Below, piece after piece: positions 37,626-47,198 of a stretch of DNA of 64,000 nucleotides; the first letter of the stretch is position 1; every line of letters starts with the position of its first letter. The notes under the pieces were generated by a model. That model did not search any database. It was not told where the DNA came from and worked only from the letters and a program-made list of their open reading frames with translations. The position numbers were made by a program, and so were the translations under genes. Location of the stretch: NCBI GenBank assembly GCA_024280295.1, contig JAJRQK010000026.1:1-64000 (forward strand). Reading direction: 5' to 3'. The stretch comes from Bacteroidota bacterium (GTDB taxonomy: Bacteria; Bacteroidota; Bacteroidia; Flavobacteriales_D; Crocinitomicaceae).

Positions 37626-40601
37626 TTACTCTACAATAATTCTTCTAACTGCGGTTTCGATATCAGTATTAACTCTTAAGAAATAAACCCCAGAAGCATC
37701 AGATCCTAGATTTACTAGTTTCGAAATCGTACCGTTAACAAATCCTAGATCTTCATTCCAAATCACTCTTCCTTGAGCATCAAGAATAATTGCAGAAATG
37801 TTTGATGAAGTTTCTAAGTTTAAACTAACTGTAAACTCTCCAGTATTTGGGTTAGGATATAATTCAAGTGATTGACTCAAAGCATTCTCATCGATTCCAA
37901 GAACAGACGCAACAGTAGTACCTGTGTAGGTACTAGTTCCACATGGGCCTGTAACAGTGAGTGTGACCACATAAGTTCCTTCTGACCCATATACATAGAT
38001 AGGATTTTCATTTGTAGAAGTCCCAGAACCATCACCGAAATCCCAAGAATATGTGTCAATTGTCCCTGAAGAAGTACTAGTGAAGATACCAGTCATAAAT
38101 GAAGTTAGAATGTTAAATCCAGCAACTGCATCGGGAATATCAACTAGCTCCAGCGAAGATATTGCAGTTCCGCAAGCGGTTGTAACAGTAACGTCATAGG
38201 TTCCTGGTGCAGAGGCATTAATAGTCGGTGATGTTTCAGTTGTTGACCAAAGGTATGCTCCATCACTAGAAGGAGACCAGCCACCTAATAATTCTGCCGC
38301 ATTTGAACATTTCCAAATCGTATCCATTGTGAATCCGAAATTGGTAAGCCCTAAAAATTCATCTGCTCCAATATCAAATGCAAGAGTATCTCTCAATTGA
38401 CCGTCAAAGTCCATTGTTATGTTCATATCCTCCCATCCATTTCCATCAAGTAATGTATCGTTGCAAGTATGCAGATCAATATCGGTTGTGTATCCAGGAT
38501 TTCCACTTACTGAGTTCATATCAGTACCTGTTATAATTTGCCAATCTAGCAGTGTGTTTTGTGCTACACCAAAATAACCTACGTTACCATTTGGTGCGTA
38601 GATGTTGTTGTAATCTGAACTCGAAAGACCACCGTTCAGATAGAACCCATATCCTGGTCCCCAGTTCACAATATTGTTATTGTAAACCTTGTTACCCAAT
38701 CCACTGGTCATATACAGAGCTCTAGAATTAATCCCTCCAGAGTACATATTGATGGAGTTATTAATTACATTCAAGTTAGACGTATTTGTCATGTAAATCC
38801 CGTACGAGGTGCCAGTATTCAATGAATCTGAAATACTGAAAAAATTATTTGACATATAAGAGGAGCTTGCTGCGTAGCTTGTACAATTACTTAAATACCA
38901 ATTGTACCCCCGTGATGGTACATTAAAATCATTACCATTAAAGGTAAGATTACCATTGTTATAAGAGCTGTATGCACAGTAAGTTGAACCTGAGTAGTTG
39001 CCACTAAATCGAACAATGTTGTTGGTAACTGTAACATCTTCCATATAGTAGAGATGTATGCCACGATAATATATATGAGAAAGTACATTATTATCAAAGA
39101 TTAATCCTTTTTCCAAACCAGTTGTATTGTTTCCATACCAAAATATTCCATACGAACCATACGTAATTGCATTATTAAGGAACATATTCATAGTATCAAG
39201 AGTACCGTTGAAAGAGGTAATTACAGCTTTATTAGTTGAAGTTGTAAATGTATTTGAATCACCAATAATCATGTTTCCATCAAATGTATTCCAACTAGAT
39301 TCATTCGTTACATCTATTACTGTAGAAAAAGTTGGGCCATTACTTTCTAGGGTCATTTCTTTGAAGGTAACATAATCAGCCCCATCCATTTGCAAAGTAT
39401 AGTTACTAGCAGAATTAGTTGGCGAGTAAATCATTGTAACAAGTGTTGGATCAGCATTTAAGGATTGAAATGTAATTGTGTTAGTTACCGATGCTCCCAT
39501 AATTTCAGGAATTGAAATTTGTTCTGGGTAAATTCCATCATCGACATCAATAACAACAGGCCCACACACACCATAAAGGCTTAATGCTGCAACAGCATCA
39601 TTGAAATTTGCATAATCTCCTGCAATACCAATTGAATAAGGCCCCATTAGACCTGTTTGAATAGTAATTGAAGTTGTGTCATTTGCTGGCCCACTTCCCA
39701 TTTCAACTCCAGCGTTTGGATCTGATGTCCATACCTGAAGAAAATCACCATTTATAAATGTGTATGTTCCTAGTGAAGCAGTTGCTTCCATTCCACTAAC
39801 CAATGATCCAGTCCATGCGAAAGGTGTTTGAATAATAGCGTTCACAGACCAATTAATATTTACGGATGTCAATGTGTTTGTTCCGAAGTTCCTAACAGTT
39901 CCAGAAACAGGTGAGTTCACCAAGTTACAGCTTGGAAGTCCTGGTGCTGGAATTGCTGTAATCCCAGCATCTAATGGAAGAGGTTCGTAGAAAGTAACAG
40001 CATCAATGGCCATATCACTTGTGAAGCTTGTTGAACTTACGCCTCTGAATCTTACACGAACGTCGGACATACCTGCATAAGCAATTAGGTTTACTGTATC
40101 CACAAACCATTGATCTCCTTGATTTCCAGATTTAGTCCAAAGCATCGTTGGATAAGTAATTCCACCATCAGTACTGACTTCAACAGAAAGTGTACCCATT
40201 GAGGATCCGTACATGTGGTTTGAGAAAATCATATTCAAGCCTCCAACACTAGTCATATCTAGAACTGGTGCATGTAGTATTGCAGTTACATTTGAGTAAC
40301 AAGGTGAAGACGTCTCAAAATAAAGGTATTTACCACTTGTGTTTCCTGGGTCATAATCAACAGATGGCCCTGTATTAGATGAGGATGTGCCTCCTACATC
40401 TACAATCCATTCACCTGCATCTCCAGGTCCTTCGTTTACCCATCCATTAATTAGCAGACAAGTCAAGTTACAACTTCCCGTACAAGTTGAGAATGTTTCA
40501 AAGTCTTGGTAGTAAGGGAAAGTGCTCAATTGCGAAAGGCCATTTCCTGCAAACATTAGTAGACCCAAAACGAGTAGGGTAGAATTAAGTTTCTTTTTCA
40601 T
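37626..40601 (-). CDS. Secreted T9SS type A cargo: MAM-like, CARDB-like, beta-helix and PKD domains
   Basis: 991 residues. Signal peptide ends at FAGNGLSQ (about 1-24). Order: a MAM/jelly-roll-like domain (about 28-205, PYYQDFETF...AIDAVTF), a CARDB-like region (about 208-320), a parallel beta-helix (about 325-750, many N-N-x-I repeats), an Ig-like stretch, one PKD domain (about 824-900, YSWDFGDGSGTS), and a type A sorting signal (about 905-991, LYPNPNTGEFTVSL...GVYFLRV). The type A signal directs export by the T9SS and usually attachment to A-LPS or release. Role: surface or extracellular; whether the helix is an enzyme (lyase) is not visible. Confidence 0.9.
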   Translation of the reverse strand: MKKKLNSTLLVLGLLMFAGNGLSQLSTFPYYQDFETFSTCTGSCNLTCLLINGWVNEGPGDAGEWIVDVGGTSSSNTGPSVDYDPGNTSGKYLYFETSSPCYSNVTAILHAPVLDMTSVGGLNMIFSNHMYGSSMGTLSVEVSTDGGITYPTMLWTKSGNQGDQWFVDTVNLIAYAGMSDVRVRFRGVSSTSFTSDMAIDAVTFYEPLPLDAGITAIPAPGLPSCNLVNSPVSGTVRNFGTNTLTSVNINWSVNAIIQTPFAWTGSLVSGMEATASLGTYTFINGDFLQVWTSDPNAGVEMGSGPANDTTSITIQTGLMGPYSIGIAGDYANFNDAVAALSLYGVCGPVVIDVDDGIYPEQISIPEIMGASVTNTITFQSLNADPTLVTMIYSPTNSASNYTLQMDGADYVTFKEMTLESNGPTFSTVIDVTNESSWNTFDGNMIIGDSNTFTTSTNKAVITSFNGTLDTMNMFLNNAITYGSYGIFWYGNNTTGLEKGLIFDNNVLSHIYYRGIHLYYMEDVTVTNNIVRFSGNYSGSTYCAYSSYNNGNLTFNGNDFNVPSRGYNWYLSNCTSYAASSSYMSNNFFSISDSLNTGTSYGIYMTNTSNLNVINNSINMYSGGINSRALYMTSGLGNKVYNNNIVNWGPGYGFYLNGGLSSSDYNNIYAPNGNVGYFGVAQNTLLDWQIITGTDMNSVSGNPGYTTDIDLHTCNDTLLDGNGWEDMNITMDFDGQLRDTLAFDIGADEFLGLTNFGFTMDTIWKCSNAAELLGGWSPSSDGAYLWSTTETSPTINASAPGTYDVTVTTACGTAISSLELVDIPDAVAGFNILTSFMTGIFTSTSSGTIDTYSWDFGDGSGTSTNENPIYVYGSEGTYVVTLTVTGPCGTSTYTGTTVASVLGIDENALSQSLELYPNPNTGEFTVSLNLETSSNISAIILDAQGRVIWNEDLGFVNGTISKLVNLGSDASGVYFLRVNTDIETAVRRIIVE

Positions 40602-40927
40602 AATAGTAATTTTTATCGAAGATAAGTCTAAATATATGAAGGGAAAAACTATAGAGTTGATAATTCGCTAAACCATACTGCATAAAGTAAGTAAAAGATG
40701 ATATCACTTATACAGAGTCCATGCGGCATCATACCGCGATTGTCAACAAAGTCCTAAATAATAATGAAGTGGTTATACTTCATCAGAATACTGCAGAACA
40801 CGGTAAAAAAAGTTGGTAAACCTAACTTGAAATTCGATAGTATTGTATTAGGGGATACTTCTAATTTATCGCCCAGTAAATTAGAGTGAGATTATATCTC
40901 AGCACCTTTTTTATTTCTAATTGATGA
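40602..40927. other. Intergenic region, about 325 bp, hairpins only
   Basis: Contains a 9 bp stem at 40860-40868/40877-40885 (loop TCGCCCAG) and a smaller GTGAGA/TCTCAG-type stem right after it (about 40886-40901) followed by a T-run on the plus strand. On the minus strand it would lie just past the phosphorylase stop and could act as its terminator. No gene seen. Confidence 0.4.
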
Positions 40928-41791
40928 TTAAATTCGATCTAAGACATATTGAATTAAATCAAGCATTTCTTTTTTATATCCTTTTGAAAATTCCATTTTT
41001 GGCCGATTAGCAATTCCTAGACAAATTGTCGAACATTGATGTCCCAAAGCTCTTCCGAGTGAAAAAAGTGCAGAACTTTCCATTTCAAAGTTTGTAATTC
41101 GATGTCCGTGAAATTCAAATGCTGTAAGCTTATCATTTAATTCAGAGGTTCTGTTTTTTAATCGCAACTGTCTTCCTTGTGGGCCGTAAAATCCACTTGA
41201 TGTTACAGTAATACCTTCAACAGTTATATCAGATCTTAACTTACAGGTTAATTCATCTGATGCTTTAGTAATATATGTCTTAATTGGTGAAGGAAGTGGA
41301 ATCTGTTTGTTGATTTCATTATTTAAAGCAATTTCAGCCTCACTAAATTCAATTTCGTAGTAATGGGCCACATTGTCTAGTCCAAAAGCATAAGTTGATA
41401 GTATATAGGAGTGCAAAGCAACATTTTCTTGAAGAATTCCACATGTTCCTATTCGAACTAAATTCAAGGAAGTATGCTCTATTTTATCTACTCTTTTCTC
41501 AAGATCAATGTTGAACAGTGCATCTAATTCATTAATTGTAATGTCGATATTATCGGTTCCGATTCCAGTAGATAAAGCACTGATTTTTTTACCATTGTAT
41601 GTTCCAGTAGTACAGACGAACTCTCTATGTTGAGATTGATGTTCGATAGTGTCAAAAAATGAGGCAACTAAATTAACTCGGTCTTGATCTCCAACTAAAA
41701 TTACATTCTTCGCGATTTGATCGGGAGAAATTGCGAGATGATAAACATGTCCTTCTGAGTTGAGGACTAATTCTGAATGAGGATATTGCAT
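40928..41791 (-). CDS. Nucleoside phosphorylase (uridine phosphorylase family)
   Basis: 287 residues. PNP/UDP superfamily features: VILVGDQDRVN for phosphate binding, STGIGTDNIDITINEL, NLVRIGTCG, and FEMESSALFSLGRALGH with the M-E-S/M ribose-binding motif. It cleaves (deoxy)nucleosides with phosphate in salvage. Uridine is the likeliest base, but purine or methylthioadenosine cannot be excluded. Function in the cytosol. Confidence 0.9.
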   Translation of the reverse strand: MQYPHSELVLNSEGHVYHLAISPDQIAKNVILVGDQDRVNLVASFFDTIEHQSQHREFVCTTGTYNGKKISALSTGIGTDNIDITINELDALFNIDLEKRVDKIEHTSLNLVRIGTCGILQENVALHSYILSTYAFGLDNVAHYYEIEFSEAEIALNNEINKQIPLPSPIKTYITKASDELTCKLRSDITVEGITVTSSGFYGPQGRQLRLKNRTSELNDKLTAFEFHGHRITNFEMESSALFSLGRALGHQCSTICLGIANRPKMEFSKGYKKEMLDLIQYVLDRI

Positions 41792-41846
41792 ACTTCAATT
41801 TTTAGAGGATTGAAAGTAGTTATTTCCGAACAATTGACCATAGAAA

Positions 41847-41869
41847 AGGCACTACATGTTGCAGTGCCT
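41847..41869 (-). terminator. Intrinsic terminator of the DUF4197 gene
   Basis: AGGCACT and AGTGCCT pair around a 9 nt loop; the minus strand continues TTTTC after the stem. It lies downstream of the DUF4197 stop (41908). Confidence 0.6.
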
Positions 41870-41907
41870 CCTAAGTAAAACGTTTTACTAGAATGTAATC
41901 GAGTTGA

Positions 41908-42657
41908 TTAGTTTGTGATACTCCCAAAAACTTTCTTCAAAATGTCAGAAACTCTTGCTAATGGATCCAGGCGAATTTTATTTTCTTCTTTTGCAACCAT
42001 AAAAAACAAGCCTTCAATTGCTTTTTGAGTTACATATCTCTCCAAATCAGCTTCTACTGGTTCAGCACTACTAAATGGTGAATTTGCAAAGGTATTATAC
42101 TTGGTAATAATAGGATTCCAAAGATCGGTAAGTTTCACCTTCTCTATTGCAGCTTTTACTTTCGGTGCAAACGCATCTGTAAGTTGAGAAGTTGTATTGT
42201 CTGCTAAGAACTTTGTTGCAGCACCATCACCACCATTCAAAATTGCAAATCCGTCAGAAATACTCATTCCGAGGATAGCATCCTTAAAGATTGGTAATGC
42301 TTCCTTCGTTGATTCTTCTGCTGCACGATTTAACGTTTCCACAAACTTATCAACTTGTCCATCTAATCCCCATTCAATGGCTTTATCACGAACTTTTATA
42401 GCATCTTTTGGAAACGGCAATTTTATATCAGCATTCTTTAGGAAACCATCAGTAATTGATGTTAAATCTACAGAATTCTTAATTCCTACGTTTAATGCTT
42501 CTTTCAAGCCTTTAATAACTTCACCATTACTCAAGGATGGTGTTGTGGTTCCGTCTCCTCCTGTTCCTACAAGTCCACCTGCAACCTCTTCTAGTACATC
42601 ACATGATGAAAGTAAAAGTGTCGCACAAATTCCGATTGGTATAAATATCTTTTTCAT
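41908..42657 (-). CDS. DUF4197 lipoprotein
   Basis: 249 residues from the ATG at 42657 (an upstream reading to 42678 adds 7 residues). Signal MKKIFIPIGICATLLLSSCD with lipobox LSSC. The DUF4197 body is clear: ALNVGIKNSVDLTS, DIKLPFPKDAIKVRDKAIEWGL, NRAAEESTKEALPIF, ATKFLADNTTSQL and RYVTQKAIEGLFFMVAKEE. Function unknown; helical, probably periplasmic face of the outer membrane. Confidence 0.92.
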   Translation of the reverse strand: MKKIFIPIGICATLLLSSCDVLEEVAGGLVGTGGDGTTTPSLSNGEVIKGLKEALNVGIKNSVDLTSITDGFLKNADIKLPFPKDAIKVRDKAIEWGLDGQVDKFVETLNRAAEESTKEALPIFKDAILGMSISDGFAILNGGDGAATKFLADNTTSQLTDAFAPKVKAAIEKVKLTDLWNPIITKYNTFANSPFSSAEPVEADLERYVTQKAIEGLFFMVAKEENKIRLDPLARVSDILKKVFGSITN

Positions 42658-42671
42658 TGATCGATTTTTTT

Positions 42672-42704
42672 CAAACATACAAACATTTCCTTTAGCAAAG
42701 CAAA
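42672..42704 (-). promoter_or_regulatory. Promoter of the DUF4197 gene (TTTG-N21-TATGTTTG)
   Basis: The minus strand has -33 TTTG at 42701-42704, 21 nt spacer, and -7 TATGTTTG at 42672-42679, 14 nt before the ATG. Both elements match the Bacteroidota consensus. Confidence 0.65.
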
Positions 42705-42716
42705 ATCAATACCAAA

Positions 42717-42756
42717 GAAAAAAGGGAGTCTCAAATTAGTGAGATTCCCTTTTTTC
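42717..42756 (-). terminator. Intrinsic terminator of the T9SS type B cargo gene
   Basis: 17 nt arms (42717-42733 and 42740-42756) pair with one G-T around AATTAG, with A/T flanks that give a U-tail on either strand. It follows the stop at 42777. Confidence 0.85.
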
Positions 42757-42776
42757 TAAATATGATTTATGTTGTG

Positions 42777-45479
42777 CTATTTAAGAAGGTTTATACTTCC
42801 TGTAAATTCAACTTTTTTATCAGTATAGAGGTCTTTTACGTTTGCCTTCCACTGGTAGGTCCCAGTTTGAATAATTTTCCCATTGTAAGTTCCATCCCAT
42901 CCAACTGATGGGTCATGAGTTTCCCAAATGATTTCTCCCCATCGATTAAAGATAAATAATTCAAAGTCGTAAATATCGACACCTTGTATTTCAGCTTTCC
43001 AAGTTTGATTTAGTTCATCATTATCAGGAGTAAATGCATTTGGAGCGAAGAAAAGAATGTCATTATGAACATTCATATTGATAATTAACGTGTCCACACA
43101 TCCAAGTGCAGTTTCAACAATAAGAGTTACTGGGTAGATCCCTGCAACACCAGGAAAATCAAAGGCTGGTTGTGTTTGATTACTTGTTGTTGGGTTCGAG
43201 TATGGGCTAAACCAGCTCCAACTAATCACGTCTGTTGAAGATCGATCTTGCAATTTTATTCCCTCTGATTCAAATATCGATGCTGGATTATTAGAGAAAG
43301 TAAAACCTGCAATAGGATTCGGTTTTACAGATACAATTTGCTTCATCGTATCTGTATAAACACAACCATAGATCGAAGTTGTAATCAATATTATATCATA
43401 AGTTCCAACCGCATTGTATTGATAAGAAGTAGAATCGTCTGCAACTTCAAGTGAAGCACCTTGCTGATCTCCAAAATCCCAGTAAGTTGTTGCAATCTCT
43501 GATGCATTTATTGAAGTATTCGCGAATTCGAATCGTCCTGGCATACAAAATTCAGTAAAGTCTGAAACCGCTTGAGGTTCAATTGGTGATGGGAAGGTAA
43601 TCATTGTACATTCTTGAGTTGTTGGCGACCCACAAGCTTCTGATAATGTAACACAATATTGGGTATTGGTTACCAATGGGTCAACAGTAATTGATGAACC
43701 AGTACCAATTAAATTTGCGCCTTCATACCATGTAAATGTGTATGCAGATGATCCGCCTGCTCCAGTAGCTGAAAGAATAATTTCATCTTCTGGACAAATT
43801 TGTGTTGTTGGTGTGATTGATGTAATAACTAATGAAGCAGGCTGACTAAGCGTTGCTGTAATTGTAATTATACACCCATTGTCATCAATGACAGTAACAG
43901 TATGTGTACCAACAGACAAACCTGTGGCTTGCGAGCTCGTAGATGCCGAATTATCCCAAGTATAGGTGTATGGTGACGTTCCCTGATTGACAGAGACATC
44001 AATTATTCCATCAGTACCACTATTACATGATGGATCTGTTTGGGAGGTAATAACACCAACCATTCCTGGGATTTCTACTACTGTTAGGATTACCGTGCCG
44101 AAACAACCAATGTCTGAGGTAACAATACAGGTGTATGTTCCTGCAATTAGTCCAGTAGCAGTTTGTGTCGTCTGAGCCGCTGGATCATCCCATAAATAAG
44201 TTACAGTACCAAGCATTGGAATCATTTCAGCAAAAGCTGTTCCGTCATTTCCTCCAGGACATGATACTAAGGTTGTTGATCCTTGGAAAGTCGCAGGTGT
44301 ATCACCAACTAAAACGCTTGCAGTGGATGTACAACCAATACTATCGGTCATAATTACCGTATAAGTACCAGCAAAAACACCATTGACAGTTTGATTTGGA
44401 TTATTTCCTAGTGTCGTCCAATCATAAGTATATGGTGCAGTTCCACCAGTTGGGGTTGCCGTTACCGATCCTATTCCAGCCGTACAAATGTCATCAACTG
44501 CTGATGCGCTAACTGACGAAGTTGTCCCAGTTACCCAAGTTGTATCAGATACTGCGCCTAAAGATGCTCCACACGCAGACCCTGAAAGATAGTAGCCAGT
44601 TGATCCAGCAGCAACAGGATTAATAGTTATTGTTGGGGCGTATGGCCATGTTGTTCCTGCAGTACTTTCCCATTGAAAAGATGTACTTGCACTAGTTGTT
44701 AAGATGTATGGGATTGGAGCAATCGTATAATTGTTAGTAACGGAAGGTGATGTCGGAGTCCAACGCATTCCTTCTTGATTGGCTGACCAAACAGAATTAT
44801 TTCTACCTGGTGTAATGTGAGCAACTGAACCTCCTGCATTTTGAGTTCCTTGAATCGCTAATCCACTGTTCCAGCTAACACATGTTGGTTTGTCACCAAT
44901 ATGCACCTCAATTTCATTAGAGGTCTCGTAAAGAATAACGGCAATGTAATTACATACTGATGTACAGCTGAAAAAATTGATATCCGAATAAAGAACAATA
45001 AAAATTCTATTTGGAGCAGTTCCTATTGTTTCATATTGGATTGTCCCGCCTAGAGTGGGATTAACATCTTGATAAGCTGGCATTATTGAATTCTGTATCA
45101 GAGTTGCTCCTGCATTTGGGAGTGTTCCTAATCCACCCATAGCCCAAGGACAAAATCCATTTGCAAGTGATAGGTCAAAAGAAAGAATGTTATTGGATCC
45201 TATTGTCAACTGTGTATAGGTTGATCCGTAAAAATCAAAACTAAAGCCAATATTTACTGGAGCACTGTATTGATCATCACTTAAAAAAACCGAACTAGGT
45301 GATACAAGAACAATTCCTTGAGATGGGCCACCGCCGCCGCTCCCACAGTTTTGAATAGAGACTGTAGAACCAACGCATACTACAGTATCTGTCCCTAAAC
45401 AAACTGTTTGTGCATTGGAAATAGTACTTGTGATTAATAACAGCGCAGTGCCGAGCAGTGTAGTAAGTGAATTCTTCAT
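42777..45479 (-). CDS. Secreted T9SS type B cargo with SprB-like repeats and PKD domains
   Basis: 900 residues, signal peptide ending TISNAQ (about 1-24). After a nidogen-like N-terminal part (about 45-240) come three SprB-like repeats (about 330-400, 400-480, 483-543; pattern G-G-T-x-P-Y-T-Y-x-W), an Ig-like part, two PKD domains (about 640-716, 723-800) and a gliding-motility-associated C-terminal domain (about 810-900: FAPNAFTPDNDELNQTW, FNRWGEIIWE, GTYQWK), which is the type B signal. Type B cargo such as SprB needs PorP/SprF-like partners; none is visible in this window. Likely a surface adhesin. Confidence 0.93.
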   Translation of the reverse strand: MKNSLTTLLGTALLLITSTISNAQTVCLGTDTVVCVGSTVSIQNCGSGGGGPSQGIVLVSPSSVFLSDDQYSAPVNIGFSFDFYGSTYTQLTIGSNNILSFDLSLANGFCPWAMGGLGTLPNAGATLIQNSIMPAYQDVNPTLGGTIQYETIGTAPNRIFIVLYSDINFFSCTSVCNYIAVILYETSNEIEVHIGDKPTCVSWNSGLAIQGTQNAGGSVAHITPGRNNSVWSANQEGMRWTPTSPSVTNNYTIAPIPYILTTSASTSFQWESTAGTTWPYAPTITINPVAAGSTGYYLSGSACGASLGAVSDTTWVTGTTSSVSASAVDDICTAGIGSVTATPTGGTAPYTYDWTTLGNNPNQTVNGVFAGTYTVIMTDSIGCTSTASVLVGDTPATFQGSTTLVSCPGGNDGTAFAEMIPMLGTVTYLWDDPAAQTTQTATGLIAGTYTCIVTSDIGCFGTVILTVVEIPGMVGVITSQTDPSCNSGTDGIIDVSVNQGTSPYTYTWDNSASTSSQATGLSVGTHTVTVIDDNGCIITITATLSQPASLVITSITPTTQICPEDEIILSATGAGGSSAYTFTWYEGANLIGTGSSITVDPLVTNTQYCVTLSEACGSPTTQECTMITFPSPIEPQAVSDFTEFCMPGRFEFANTSINASEIATTYWDFGDQQGASLEVADDSTSYQYNAVGTYDIILITTSIYGCVYTDTMKQIVSVKPNPIAGFTFSNNPASIFESEGIKLQDRSSTDVISWSWFSPYSNPTTSNQTQPAFDFPGVAGIYPVTLIVETALGCVDTLIINMNVHNDILFFAPNAFTPDNDELNQTWKAEIQGVDIYDFELFIFNRWGEIIWETHDPSVGWDGTYNGKIIQTGTYQWKANVKDLYTDKKVEFTGSINLLK

Positions 45480-45643
45480 TTCAAATTTTCTTAATCTTTT
45501 CCACGTGTAAGTGTGGTCGTATGTTTCAAAAGACGAGCACTTTCATCATAAAGTTGCCAGTCTAGCACAAAAATAATCAAAATACATAGTTTATAGAGTA
45601 TTACGATGGATAAGAATCTACCAATAATTGTAATGTAGGATGA

Positions 45644-47086
<1,443 letters not shown>

Positions 47087-47107
47087 GTAGATACTAATTA
47101 ATAGATC

Positions 47108-47139
47108 GGTCGTCAATTCAATGTTGGCGACCTTTTTTT
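47108..47139 (+). terminator. Intrinsic terminator of gdhA
   Basis: GGTCGTCAA and TTGGCGACC form a 9 bp stem with one G-T around a 7 nt loop, followed by seven T. Confidence 0.8.
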
Positions 47140-47198
47140 ATGCGAATCCTTCCCATTAGTTCGTCCTTTTGTTAGATTTGCTTTCTATACTTGTTAAA

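Noticed and set aside
42197-42739. 180-codon open frame opposite the DUF4197 gene
   Set aside because: It is a mirror of a recognised DUF4197 protein; Ser/Pro-rich composition results from antisense reading.
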